Below, in pieces: positions 52,544-62,182 of a stretch of DNA of 64,000 nucleotides (position 1 is the stretch's first letter; every line of letters starts with the position of its first letter). The notes beneath the pieces were generated by a model. It was not told the DNA's origin and did not search any database. It worked only from the letters and a program-made list of their open reading frames with translations. The stretch spans positions 21,590 to 85,589 of the forward strand of contig JAFWOP010000037.1 in NCBI GenBank assembly GCA_017545365.1, in the 5' to 3' direction. Made by a program: the position numbers and the translations under genes. Source of the stretch: Bacteroidales bacterium. Lineage in GTDB: Bacteria; Bacteroidota; Bacteroidia; Bacteroidales; P3.

Positions 52544-55500
52544 ATGAAACACCTATTCAGAACCCACCGGCTGGCTGCACTGCTCCTGATGTGCGCCACG
52601 GGATTCCATGCCACTGCCCAAGCACCTATTACTCCTCCTGACACTGGCGGGATCTCCGCCCCCATCCCCTATCAGCAGTACACCGTCGCCATCACTGGCG
52701 ACTTCGAGTCCAAGTGCCTCCTCAACGGCGTGGGCCACTTTTACCACGACGAACTGTCGAACGCCATTGTGGCGTGCCAAGGGCAGGAGGTGACCTACAC
52801 AGCCCATGCCAGCACCGGCCTTGACAACGTGGTCAGCTGGTCGTGGTCGGTGGTCGGTGCCACCTCGGTCAGCAGCAATAACAACGTGGCCACCGTCCTC
52901 TGGGGTACCGACGCGACGGGCGAGCTGTCGGTCACTATCACCACGGCTTCGGGCCGCACCTACACCTTCAGCCAGACCGTATACCTCATAGAGCGTCCCA
53001 TCGCGGCGGCAACCTCCGTCCCCGCATATGACCCCGACCACGTCATCTATGTCTGCTACGGCATGGACGTGGCATTCACCGACCAGTCGCACACCGAAAA
53101 CAGCGACATCGCCGGATACCGATGGGAGGGCTGCGGCCACTCCTCCTCCTCCCGCTCGTTCCTGCTGAATAGCGTCACCGCACCCTGCACCGTCACCCAC
53201 CGTGTCTACAACAACTGCGGCTGCTATGACGAGGAGCAGTTCTTTATCCATGTGCTGGAGGGCGACCCCCTTAAGATTTCCTGCTACGGCACGGTCTGCG
53301 AGGGCAGCACGGCCACCTACCATGCCCTATCCCCCGTCTGCAGCCAGTACTTCTGGAGCGTCGAGGGCGGCCACATCGTCGACGGGCAGGGCACCTCCGA
53401 CATCACCGTCACCTGGGACAGCCCGCTCGACGGCTACGGCACCATCAGTCTCGACGGCACCCTGTGCAGCCAAAGTGCCTGCCAGAGCAGCCTCAGCGTC
53501 CGCATCCCCATCATCCAGGACGGCGTGACGATAAGCGGGCAGTCCGAGGCCTGTGTGGGTGAGGCCGTGATGTACAGCGTCCCCCTCTACGGCTCCACGC
53601 GCTACGTGTGGAACATAACGCCCACCGCCGGAGTCGACTCCACCCCGGTGAACCAAGCCAACAAGATGACCTATAAGTTCACCGCTCCCGGCACTTACAC
53701 CATCTCCGTCCGATACAAGTGCGACTTCCTCGCCTGTGGCGAGTTCAGTGCCGAAAGCCTCACCGTCGTTGTCCGTCCCCGCCTCGCCATCCTCGGCGAC
53801 CGGGAGGTCTGCCTCTCCAACCCCGCCACCCTCACCACCAATGCCGACCCGGCCGACAACCTGGTCACTTGGAAGGTCTACGACATCGACAACGGCGGCC
53901 AGCCCGTCTACTCCTCCCCGACCCCGGCGGCCCTGCTCTCCTCCTCCGTCATCGCTTCGGCGGGCCGCTACCGCGTCACCGCTGAAAACGCCAGCTACTG
54001 CAGCGAGGCCTCGTTCATCCTCACCGTCAAGGACCCGCCACCCTCGCCCACCGTGGCCGAGATGGACCCCGACAACCCCTCCGTGGCTTGCCTCAATTCG
54101 TCCATCCTGCTGAAAGCCACTCCCACCAACCCCCTCTACAACGTCCTCTGGGAACCCGTGTGCAGCACCTCTACCCTGTCCGGCACGGAGGTGACGGTGA
54201 ACTACGGCTCGGAGGTGTGCGACGTGAACGCATACTACTACGACCGCCAGCTGCAGTGCCGCTCCACCCTGCCCTACACCCACCATGTCGAGCCCTTCGT
54301 CCTCGCGCAGACACACCTGCCCGAAACGCTCACCGTCTGCCCCGGCACACGCATCGTATGGGATGACGACATCGTGCCTGACCAGGAGGGCGTCCTCTAC
54401 GAGTGGCAGATGGAAGACCATTATCAGCACTGCGCCACCATCGAGGGCAGCATCCACTCAGGGCCCAACACGCTGCTCATTAACGACATCAACTACACCC
54501 TCTCCAACACCATCGGATTCGACGTGTACCTCTTCCGCCGCTACTGCGCCATGGCGGACACCGACACCGTCCGGATTTTCATCTTCCCGCTACAGACCCC
54601 GGCCCTGTCCATCACTGCCCCCACCGCGGTATGCCAGCACAACCAGGTCCAGCTCTCCGGCAGCGGGTGCGGCGGCACCGGCACCCTCATGTGGCACTTC
54701 TCCGACAACAACCACTCGGCGACGGGCACCCCCGTCAGCCACACCTTCGACCATCCCGGCGACATCCTCGTGACGCTGACCTGCAACCCCTACGACGCGT
54801 GCGGCAACAGCCGTTACCTGCCGTCCGTCAGCCAGGCCGTCCGTGTCATCCCCGTCCCTCCGGCTCACTCCATCGGCTACGACGGCAACGACGTCTTCAT
54901 TGAGCCTCCTTTAGACCCTTCGCTCTACGACTTCATCTGGACTCCCACGGCTCCCAACAGCAACCGGGTGACCGCCACACCAGACATCACCAACTACTCC
55001 TGCCTAGTCGTCAGCCGCACCACCCCCAGCTGCACCACGACAGTGGAAAACGAGGTGGAGCTGTGCGACTCGCTCAAACTCTCCAGCCTGGGCATCGACT
55101 ACTGCAAAAAGGAGGTGTCGTTCGCGGTGGCCGCACCACCGGCAGCTTTGGAATGGACCGTACTTGAAGGCGGCGGCAGCCCGACCATCAGCGGAACCCT
55201 CAACGAGAACGCCACCATCCCCGTCAGCACCATGGGCAACCTGGTGGTGTCGGTGCGGACCAAGACCGACCCCTGCCACTCCGCCACCAGGCTGTTCGCT
55301 GTCGACTTCCTGCCCTTCTTCTCGTTGGAGAACGCATGCTCCGCCATCGTCATCCACAACAACTCGCTGTATCTCGACGCCAGCAAGACAATCCAGATAG
55401 AGGTGGGCGATGGCAACGGTATCGTCTACGGCCATATCTCCTGCCCCGTCAGCCAGAACACCATCACCTACACTTATCCCGGCAGCGGCGGACACTTCGA

Positions 55501-57805
55501 ATTCACGCTGGTCGACTACGACGGCCAGCCCCTCAGATGCCTCCTCGGCTCGACCGACATCACAAACAGCAGCGGACTACTGGTGGACGTCACCTCCGCC
55601 AACACCGTGGATGAAACTCTGACCTGCGACAACACCGCCATCCTGCTGACCGCCTCGCTGCCGTCGCCCTACACCATCCAACAAGCACACTGGGATTTCG
55701 ACGACCACGGCACCTGCCTCGATGCCTACGGAAATTCGGTATACCATACTTTCAGATATGAATCATCTAACCAACAAGCTCAAACTCTATATAATGTAAC
55801 GGTAAATGTCACTGACGAGAATGGGTGTGCGCATAATGGGGGATTAACAATTAAGTCGCATAAGAATTGCTTAAAAGATGCATCTTTGGAAAAATTGAAT
55901 TTCAGCAACCCTCTATGCCCAGGGAACGTAGTAACAATTTACTATGCAGCGAGTGGTTCTACCCCTTCATGCACTGCGACATACAATTGGAGCACAAGTC
56001 CTTTCTTAAGTTATGTAAACACCCATGAAACATATTACACCGACGACTACAGCGTGATGGTGACCAACGACAACTACTGCAAGACGGAGGCCAGCGTCAA
56101 CGTGCCGTTCAAAAACCAGCCCTCCGCCCTCATCATCCCAAAGAAATACCACTACTGCACCGGGGAGACTGTCACCCTCCACGGCGAGCCGGACCTGACA
56201 AACGCCTACACCTACGTATGGACGGTATGTCTCAATGGGACAAACCAGTGCTCCTCCTACACCACCGGCACCGTCACCTTCCCTGCTGGCAACACCGGCT
56301 GCTCCTACACCGTCAATATGACCATCACCAACAGCGAAGGCTGCTCCGCTCAGGCCGACCCCGTGACCATCACCGTCGTCGCCCCTCCCACGCCCCCCAG
56401 CATCGCCATCGACCCCAACCAGCAGTGCATCGACCAATACCCCGTGAGCGTGGTCGGCAGCGACCCATCTCAGTCACTGTATTGGAGCAACGGCGAGCAG
56501 GGCAGCTCCGCCGAATACTATTATCCCGGCCCCGCTCTCGCCTACTACTACGACCTGGTTTCGGGATGCCGCTCCGACTCCGCCATCGTCACGATTCCTG
56601 CCGCACCCGACTTCGACGCGCTGCTCACTGGCTGCTACAAGGTGTGCAATACATTGTCCATCACCTCCCTGCCGGTGTACGGCTTGCTGCCATGGCTCCA
56701 GTCCTACGGCTGGGACTGGTATTATGACTACGACCCCTATGCCACCAGCCCCCTCGGCCCACAGCCCTCTCCGCTGAACCTGCCGCTGGCCGGGTTTGGC
56801 AGCTACTACCTATCGGTCAACTACTTCGGCAACTGCCGTGCCGACTCCGAACCGCTAATCCTACAGAAAGGCGAGCCTTGCAGGTGCGACAGCGTCGACA
56901 TCAGCTATGTCTGCAAGAAAATCGATGTGGAAAAGTGCCATCTGGTTTACGAGATTGACGTGACTGTGTGCAACAACTCCATGCTAGCCCGGTGCTTCAA
57001 CAAGCTGACACCCCTCTTCGACCCGCTGGCGGGGAACATCTCAATCACCTCCAACACCTTCTCCAGCACCACCATCGCAGCCGGCAACTGCTACAGCTTC
57101 TCCCTCACCCTGGATGTGTCGGCCCTCGACCCCGCAGTGGCAGCATTCAGCCTCGTCGACAAGTATTGTGCCAACTGCGCCACAGACTTCAGCATCGACC
57201 TCATGCCGGAGGTCGACTGCACCCAGCTCTCGACAGGCCAGATACTCCCCAACGGCACCCTCTCGGACGACAACACCATCTACTGTAGCTTCACCCTCAA
57301 TGTGTCCGGTGCGGCCAACGTGCTGGCCGTTTGGAGCGAACCCCGGCGGGTGGTCAACCACACCCTTGCAGGCTCGACCCTCAACGGACTGTGCGCATTC
57401 CGTCAGGCCGACCTGCCGGAAGACGGGATGGCGTGTGTCTATGCCCTGGTGTGTGTCAACAACAGCCTCTGTGTCTACTACTGCTGCGTCCCGGCAGCCG
57501 ACCTCCTCGAAACGACCAAGTCCGCACGACCAGGCAGCAGGGGGGATGAGGGTTCCGCCACATCGCCCGATCCGAGCCTCCTGCCCAACCCCACCACTGG
57601 CGATGTCTCCGTCGTCGGCACACCCGACGAGGTAGTCGAAGTCCTCGTCATGGACATGAACGGACGCGGCATGGCCGCCTTCGTCAACACCGACCGCTTC
57701 TCCATCTCCGCCCTCCCCTCCGGCATCTACATCGTCCGCGTCAAGACCCGCCACGCACCCGATGCCACGGAGAAGGTCTCGTACCTCAAACTGGTAAAGA
57801 AATAG
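52544..57805 (+). CDS. Large PKD/Ig-like repeat T9SS cargo protein
   Basis: 1753 aa. Signal peptide about 1-26 (RLAALLLMCATGFHATAQ). The mature part is a long chain of PKD/Ig-like beta domains, many with W.WSV, GT.T..V and paired cysteines (WSWSVVGATSVSSN; YFWSVEGGHIVDGQGTSDITVTWDSP; VWNITPTAGVDS; HFSDNNHSATGTPVSHTFDHPG). A T9SS type A sorting domain ends the protein (from about 1678: LLPNPTTGDVSVVG, VLVMDMNGRGMA, ISALPSGIYIVRVKT). A stretch of about 300 nt at 55730-56040 is strikingly AT-rich while in frame. Probably a surface adhesin-like structural protein; ligand unknown. Confidence 0.85.
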   Translation: MKHLFRTHRLAALLLMCATGFHATAQAPITPPDTGGISAPIPYQQYTVAITGDFESKCLLNGVGHFYHDELSNAIVACQGQEVTYTAHASTGLDNVVSWSWSVVGATSVSSNNNVATVLWGTDATGELSVTITTASGRTYTFSQTVYLIERPIAAATSVPAYDPDHVIYVCYGMDVAFTDQSHTENSDIAGYRWEGCGHSSSSRSFLLNSVTAPCTVTHRVYNNCGCYDEEQFFIHVLEGDPLKISCYGTVCEGSTATYHALSPVCSQYFWSVEGGHIVDGQGTSDITVTWDSPLDGYGTISLDGTLCSQSACQSSLSVRIPIIQDGVTISGQSEACVGEAVMYSVPLYGSTRYVWNITPTAGVDSTPVNQANKMTYKFTAPGTYTISVRYKCDFLACGEFSAESLTVVVRPRLAILGDREVCLSNPATLTTNADPADNLVTWKVYDIDNGGQPVYSSPTPAALLSSSVIASAGRYRVTAENASYCSEASFILTVKDPPPSPTVAEMDPDNPSVACLNSSILLKATPTNPLYNVLWEPVCSTSTLSGTEVTVNYGSEVCDVNAYYYDRQLQCRSTLPYTHHVEPFVLAQTHLPETLTVCPGTRIVWDDDIVPDQEGVLYEWQMEDHYQHCATIEGSIHSGPNTLLINDINYTLSNTIGFDVYLFRRYCAMADTDTVRIFIFPLQTPALSITAPTAVCQHNQVQLSGSGCGGTGTLMWHFSDNNHSATGTPVSHTFDHPGDILVTLTCNPYDACGNSRYLPSVSQAVRVIPVPPAHSIGYDGNDVFIEPPLDPSLYDFIWTPTAPNSNRVTATPDITNYSCLVVSRTTPSCTTTVENEVELCDSLKLSSLGIDYCKKEVSFAVAAPPAALEWTVLEGGGSPTISGTLNENATIPVSTMGNLVVSVRTKTDPCHSATRLFAVDFLPFFSLENACSAIVIHNNSLYLDASKTIQIEVGDGNGIVYGHISCPVSQNTITYTYPGSGGHFEFTLVDYDGQPLRCLLGSTDITNSSGLLVDVTSANTVDETLTCDNTAILLTASLPSPYTIQQAHWDFDDHGTCLDAYGNSVYHTFRYESSNQQAQTLYNVTVNVTDENGCAHNGGLTIKSHKNCLKDASLEKLNFSNPLCPGNVVTIYYAASGSTPSCTATYNWSTSPFLSYVNTHETYYTDDYSVMVTNDNYCKTEASVNVPFKNQPSALIIPKKYHYCTGETVTLHGEPDLTNAYTYVWTVCLNGTNQCSSYTTGTVTFPAGNTGCSYTVNMTITNSEGCSAQADPVTITVVAPPTPPSIAIDPNQQCIDQYPVSVVGSDPSQSLYWSNGEQGSSAEYYYPGPALAYYYDLVSGCRSDSAIVTIPAAPDFDALLTGCYKVCNTLSITSLPVYGLLPWLQSYGWDWYYDYDPYATSPLGPQPSPLNLPLAGFGSYYLSVNYFGNCRADSEPLILQKGEPCRCDSVDISYVCKKIDVEKCHLVYEIDVTVCNNSMLARCFNKLTPLFDPLAGNISITSNTFSSTTIAAGNCYSFSLTLDVSALDPAVAAFSLVDKYCANCATDFSIDLMPEVDCTQLSTGQILPNGTLSDDNTIYCSFTLNVSGAANVLAVWSEPRRVVNHTLAGSTLNGLCAFRQADLPEDGMACVYALVCVNNSLCVYYCCVPAADLLETTKSARPGSRGDEGSATSPDPSLLPNPTTGDVSVVGTPDEVVEVLVMDMNGRGMAAFVNTDRFSISALPSGIYIVRVKTRHAPDATEKVSYLKLVKK

Positions 57806-57902
57806 TCAGAAATGGCGTGGACAGGGACTGCCCATTTGGTCAGACCCTGTCCGCACTTTTCCAACCCATCTTTCAATATTCAATATCAAATAAGTAACCA
57901 TC

Positions 57903-60188
57903 ATGAAACAGTACAGCCATATAATAAGGTACACCCTAGTTTTTGTCCTCTTTCTCAATTCTCAATTCTTCATTCTCAATTCCCTCCGTGCTCAGGGATT
58001 CGAGTGGGTGAGGACCTACACAGGTAGTGATATAAGCAGTGGCGATGCAACCAACAAGATTATCGGCTCGTGCGTCGACTCGGCGGGCAACCTCTATATC
58101 CTCGGCCAGTTCTCTCCTTATGCCCAGCTGTGCGGCGAAAGGCTCCTTCCTTCTGATGTCATCGAACCGAGCAGTCCAAGATGGCAGGGCATCGTAATAG
58201 CCAAACTCTCCCCTGCGGGCGAACTGCTGTGGCACAAGTCCATCTACAATGGCAAGCGAGGTTGCTATGCCCATGCCTTGCGCATGGTGGGAGACAGCTG
58301 CATTATGACGATGGTGCGCTTTTATCTGCCGTTTGACAATGGCTATAGTGGTGGCAATAACGTTAGTATGAAACTCTACTATCTTGACACCCTGCTGACC
58401 GGCAACGATGACTACCTGATGCCTTCTGACAGTGTGATAATCACAGAAGATTTTACAGCCTTTATCACTTTCGACCTCGATGGGAATGAGGTTGAACGGC
58501 ACCTCGTCGGTGTAGGGTACACGGACACCATTGGGAATGCGTTGACCCATAGATTCAGAATGGGTGGAGGTACTGCTTATTCTGACAAACTTTCGGTAGA
58601 TGCATTATCTCACGAAAGCTTTAATATCGACAACGAAGGAAACATTTATGTCTTACGCAATACACAAGATGAGGTTTCTGGAGCTTCATATCATTATTGG
58701 AGAGTCGCCGACGGTACCATCGGGTCAATGAAGATTGTGGTTGACGGCACCCATTTCCTGACATACCCCATTCCTTATCCCACTGCCGTATGGAACCAGC
58801 AGATATTGAAATTCTCACCCCATTTCGATAGCCTGATAGGGGCCGTGTATATGTTTGATTCCACGTTGTCCTATCCAATGAGTATGTGGCCAGAATTAAA
58901 TTCTTTTTCTATCGATGCACAGAACAATCTGTATATATGCATGATGGGATCACAAGTACCAGCACACTTGAGAATAATCAACTCCAACTCACTACACCTA
59001 GGTGATTCTCTTAGTGGGTCATCTTGGATAATCAAATATAATTCTGACTTATATGGGACTGATTTGATTCAATTTTCAGCCGATAGAAGTAATGGCACTG
59101 ATGACTCGCCTCTTCTAGGTGTCTCTGACTGTTATGTGGATGAAACCACAAACTCTATTTTTGTATCTGGAACCGTTTTTTGGTCTCTATTTACAGTTGC
59201 TCCTATCATTCTTTATAATGACGACACCATTGACCTACCCAATAATTCTGGCTATTGGATGCGACTAGACAAGGACGACCATAGTATACTCTCCTTGGAG
59301 CGTGTTTTGCCTGGTGAAGATGGAAAAGTAACTGTCTTTCCCAAACTGACAACGAGCAACAATAGAGTTTTTTCTGAGGTAGGATTTCTTTGGAGTATGA
59401 TTATTGACGACAGTACAATGTATGCAAACCACTATTCTGACTACGATAAAGCATTTTCCATTTGGGACTACCATGGAAACGGCCTTTATTTTAATAAGCA
59501 TGGTTTGAGTTCTATGCTAAATAATATACGAGCTCCCATTATCATCGACAGCATAGTGTACCTTACTGGGACTCTCTGGGAGGATGCCACCTTCGGCGAC
59601 ACAACCATTTACCATCAGGGGTACAGCCAAGCGTTTATAGCCAAGTATGTAGACCCTGAGTTCGCTCGGCCCTACATGCATCCGTCGGACAGGGAGGAGC
59701 AGGCCATCGAGTGGCCCCAGACGCTGGCGTTCACCCTGGACGACAGCCCGGTGACGCTGACCGCCACCGCCACCAGCGGCCTCCCGGTCAGCTACTCATG
59801 CAGCGACAGCACCGTCGCCTACCTGGAAGGTGACCAGCTCCACCTGCTGCGCGAGGGCACCGCCACCGTCACCGCCATGCAGCCGGGCGACTACTACCAC
59901 ATGCCCGCCGAACCCGTGACAAAGACCCTCCAGGTGGGACACGTGGGCATCGAGGCCTCCGAAAACCACGCCCCGCTGCTCTACCCCAACCCCGCCACGA
60001 ATGCCGTCCGCATCATCCCCAACGGCGAACGGGTCACCGCCGTGCGCCTCGTCTCCGCCCTCGGCCAGCCCCTGCCGGCACCCCTCTCCGCGGGCCGCAT
60101 AGACCTCTCCGCCCTCCCCTCCGGCATCTACTACCTCACCATCATCACCGAAACCACCAGCTACCAACATAAAATAGTGAAGCAATGA
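57903..60188 (+). CDS. T9SS cargo protein with propeller-like passenger
   Basis: 761 aa. Signal peptide about 1-31 whose end (LNSQFFILNSLRAQ) is encoded by the dispersed TTCTCAATTCTCAATTC mini-repeat. The passenger about 32-600 has repeated NLYILGQFS, NIYVLRNTQ, NLYICMMGS and IFVSGTVFW strands, like SBBP-type propellers. Then a Big/MBG-like domain about 607-680 (IEWPQTLAFTLDDSPVTLTATATSGLPVSYSCSDSTVAYLEG) and a T9SS type A sorting domain about 691-761 (LLYPNPATNAVRIIP, LSALPSGIYYLTIIT). The middle (58560-59640) is AT-rich and both ends are GC-rich. Follows the 1753-aa gene after 97 nt. Confidence 0.8.
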   Translation: MKQYSHIIRYTLVFVLFLNSQFFILNSLRAQGFEWVRTYTGSDISSGDATNKIIGSCVDSAGNLYILGQFSPYAQLCGERLLPSDVIEPSSPRWQGIVIAKLSPAGELLWHKSIYNGKRGCYAHALRMVGDSCIMTMVRFYLPFDNGYSGGNNVSMKLYYLDTLLTGNDDYLMPSDSVIITEDFTAFITFDLDGNEVERHLVGVGYTDTIGNALTHRFRMGGGTAYSDKLSVDALSHESFNIDNEGNIYVLRNTQDEVSGASYHYWRVADGTIGSMKIVVDGTHFLTYPIPYPTAVWNQQILKFSPHFDSLIGAVYMFDSTLSYPMSMWPELNSFSIDAQNNLYICMMGSQVPAHLRIINSNSLHLGDSLSGSSWIIKYNSDLYGTDLIQFSADRSNGTDDSPLLGVSDCYVDETTNSIFVSGTVFWSLFTVAPIILYNDDTIDLPNNSGYWMRLDKDDHSILSLERVLPGEDGKVTVFPKLTTSNNRVFSEVGFLWSMIIDDSTMYANHYSDYDKAFSIWDYHGNGLYFNKHGLSSMLNNIRAPIIIDSIVYLTGTLWEDATFGDTTIYHQGYSQAFIAKYVDPEFARPYMHPSDREEQAIEWPQTLAFTLDDSPVTLTATATSGLPVSYSCSDSTVAYLEGDQLHLLREGTATVTAMQPGDYYHMPAEPVTKTLQVGHVGIEASENHAPLLYPNPATNAVRIIPNGERVTAVRLVSALGQPLPAPLSAGRIDLSALPSGIYYLTIITETTSYQHKIVKQ

Positions 60189-60199
60189 AGCACCTGAAT

Positions 60200-60259
60200 T
60201 GGTTAGAGGTTAGGGGTTAGAGAGGCTGCCGCACCCGGACAAACTCCAACCCCTAACCT
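60200..60259 (+). repeat. Mini-repeat array, copy 8
   Basis: GGTTAGAGGTTAGGGGTTAG, then GCTGCCGCACCC and CCCCTAACC, between the cargo gene and the FKBP gene. Confidence 0.6.
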
Positions 60260-60369
60260 TATTGGCAGCAAATGGAAAAAAACTTACACAATAAAAAAAG
60301 AGACGAAACGTTTATAGTACTTGGTTAGAGAAAACGAACAAACAATTATCAACATAAAAAAACTAAACA

Positions 60370-61257
60370 ATGAAGAAGCTAATTCTTACAATCTCCATCC
60401 TCGCACTAGGCTTCGCCGTAAGTGCACAACAAGTAACCATCAAAAGAGGCAAAGCCACCATGCCCGAAAGCGACTACAACATGCTGAAACAGAAAGCCGA
60501 CGCCTACGAGCAGGTGCAGAAGGCCTTGGACGAGACCCTCGCAGCCTACCAGAAGCAGCAGCAGATGAACGACATGTACCGTCCCATCGAACTCAAAAAC
60601 TTCAACGACTCCGCCTCCTACGCCATCGGCAAGGACATCTACCAAAGCTGGCTGCGCGACAACCTCGGCATCAACGGCCAAGCCGCCGGACAGTCGATGA
60701 TAGACTGCTACAAAGGGCAGAACACCTGGACCGAGGCCATGATGCGCCCACTGCTCCAACGCTTCCAGCAGGAATTTGAAAAACGCCAACAAGCCGAACA
60801 CGAGAGAATGATGGCCAGCAAAGACCAAAATATCGCCGAGGGTAAGAAGTTCCTCGAGGAGAACGCCCTGAACAAGTCAGTCTACCAAACCAAAAGCGGC
60901 CTCCAGTATAAGATAGTAAAAAAAGGCAACGGCAAGAAACCCAAAGCCGAGAACAAGGTGAAGGTGCACTACACCGGCAAACTGCTGGACGGCAAGGTAT
61001 TTGACAGCAGCGTTGAACGTGGCGAGCCCGCCGAATTCTTCCTCAACCAGGTCATTCCCGGATGGACCGAAGGCCTGCAACTGATGGATGTCGGCTCGAA
61101 ATACATCCTCTACATCCCCTATAACCTGGCCTACGGCGAGCAAGTTATGGGTGCCATACCCCCAGGCTCCACCCTCATCTTCGAAGTGGAGCTGCTGGAC
61201 ATCCTCCCCGACAAGCAGCCCCAGCGCAACAACGGCATCCAGATGATCCAACGCTAG
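60370..61257 (+). CDS. FKBP-type peptidyl-prolyl cis-trans isomerase (FkpA/Mip-like)
   Basis: 295 aa exported foldase. Signal peptide [20 protein letters not shown]. Helical N-terminal dimerisation region about 30-170 ([29 protein letters not shown], typical of FKBP_N), then the FKBP domain about 185-285: [64 protein letters not shown] and [16 protein letters not shown]. It assists folding of periplasmic and outer-membrane proteins. The stop and the chorismate synthase ATG are separated by 1 nt. Confidence 0.95.
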   Translation: MKKLILTISILALGFAVSAQQVTIKRGKATMPESDYNMLKQKADAYEQVQKALDETLAAYQKQQQMNDMYRPIELKNFNDSASYAIGKDIYQSWLRDNLGINGQAAGQSMIDCYKGQNTWTEAMMRPLLQRFQQEFEKRQQAEHERMMASKDQNIAEGKKFLEENALNKSVYQTKSGLQYKIVKKGNGKKPKAENKVKVHYTGKLLDGKVFDSSVERGEPAEFFLNQVIPGWTEGLQLMDVGSKYILYIPYNLAYGEQVMGAIPPGSTLIFEVELLDILPDKQPQRNNGIQMIQR

Positions 61258-61258
61258 C

Positions 61259-62170
61259 ATGAACTCCTTTGGCAACAAATTCCGGCTGAGCACCTTCGGC
61301 GAATCCCACGGCACGGCGGTGGGAGGCCTCATCGACGGCTGCCCAGCCGGAATTGCTATCGACTTCGCCTTCCTCGACAGCGAATTGAAGCGACGGCGCG
61401 AAGGCGACAGGTCGGAACACATCACCACACGTCATGAGGCCGATGAGGTGGAATGGCTCAGCGGCCTGTTGGAGGGTGTCACCCTCGGCACCCCGCTGGC
61501 ATTCCTGATACGCAACACCGACTGCCAATCCGAAGACTACGACCCGCTCCGCGAGCTGTGCCGCCCCGGCCATGCCGACTACACCACCCTGGCACGCTAC
61601 GGCCACCGCGACCATCGGGGCGGCGGTCGTGCGTCGGGACGCGAGACCGTGGCCCGTGTGGTGGCCGGCGCAGTGGCCAAGCAACTGCTGAAAGCCTCCG
61701 GCATCACCCTCCGCGCCACCCACCACGACCATGAGGTGAGCTGCACCATCAAGGGGCTGCCCGCCGGGGTTGGCAACCCCATCTTCGACCGGCTGAACGC
61801 CCGGCTGGCCTACGCCATGCTCTCCATTCCCTCCGCCATGGCCTTCGCCATGGGCGACACCCCAGAGGCCTTTCGTCTCCCGGGGCAGGCCTTCCCCGAC
61901 CAGTGGCGCGAGCAGGGCAACGGCGACACCCTTACCCTCACCAACCACTGCGGCGGCATCCAAGGCGGCATCAGCAACGGCATGCCCATCATCTTCCACG
62001 TAGGCTTCCACCTGCCGCCCACACAGCCCGACGGCATGGTGTGCCGCGACAACGAAGGCCGTCTGCACCACGTGGCACCCCACGGCCGCCACGACAGCAA
62101 CCACCTCAGCCGCCTGCCCGTCATCGTCGAGGCCATGGCGGCCATAGTCCTATTAGATTTCACCCTGTAA
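61259..62170 (+). CDS. aroC: Chorismate synthase, internally shortened
   Basis: 303 aa, against about 350-365 for usual AroC. Converts EPSP to chorismate with reduced FMN. Seen: LSTFGESHGTAVGG with His17, GCPAGIAIDFAFLDSELKRRR, RNTDCQSEDY, CRPGHADYTTLARYGHRDHRGGGRASGRETVARV with His105, GLPAGVGNPIFDRLNARLAYAMLSIPS, GGIQGGISNGMPI and HGRHDSNHLSRLPVIVEAMAAIVLLD. By comparison with E. coli AroC, about 45 residues are missing after LRATHHDHEV (the stretch ending in the conserved EGDSIG), and the GRHDPC motif reads GRHDSN. The frame is intact. It may be a functional compact form or a decaying one. Coupled to the FKBP gene. Confidence 0.85.
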   Translation: MNSFGNKFRLSTFGESHGTAVGGLIDGCPAGIAIDFAFLDSELKRRREGDRSEHITTRHEADEVEWLSGLLEGVTLGTPLAFLIRNTDCQSEDYDPLRELCRPGHADYTTLARYGHRDHRGGGRASGRETVARVVAGAVAKQLLKASGITLRATHHDHEVSCTIKGLPAGVGNPIFDRLNARLAYAMLSIPSAMAFAMGDTPEAFRLPGQAFPDQWREQGNGDTLTLTNHCGGIQGGISNGMPIIFHVGFHLPPTQPDGMVCRDNEGRLHHVAPHGRHDSNHLSRLPVIVEAMAAIVLLDFTL

Positions 62171-62182
62171 AACCACACGCCC

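Noticed and set aside
55730..56040. Frameshift or inserted element in the 1753-aa gene
   Set aside because: Composition changes sharply, but the frame stays open and the product keeps PKD-like sequence, so a domain replacement fits better than a disruption.
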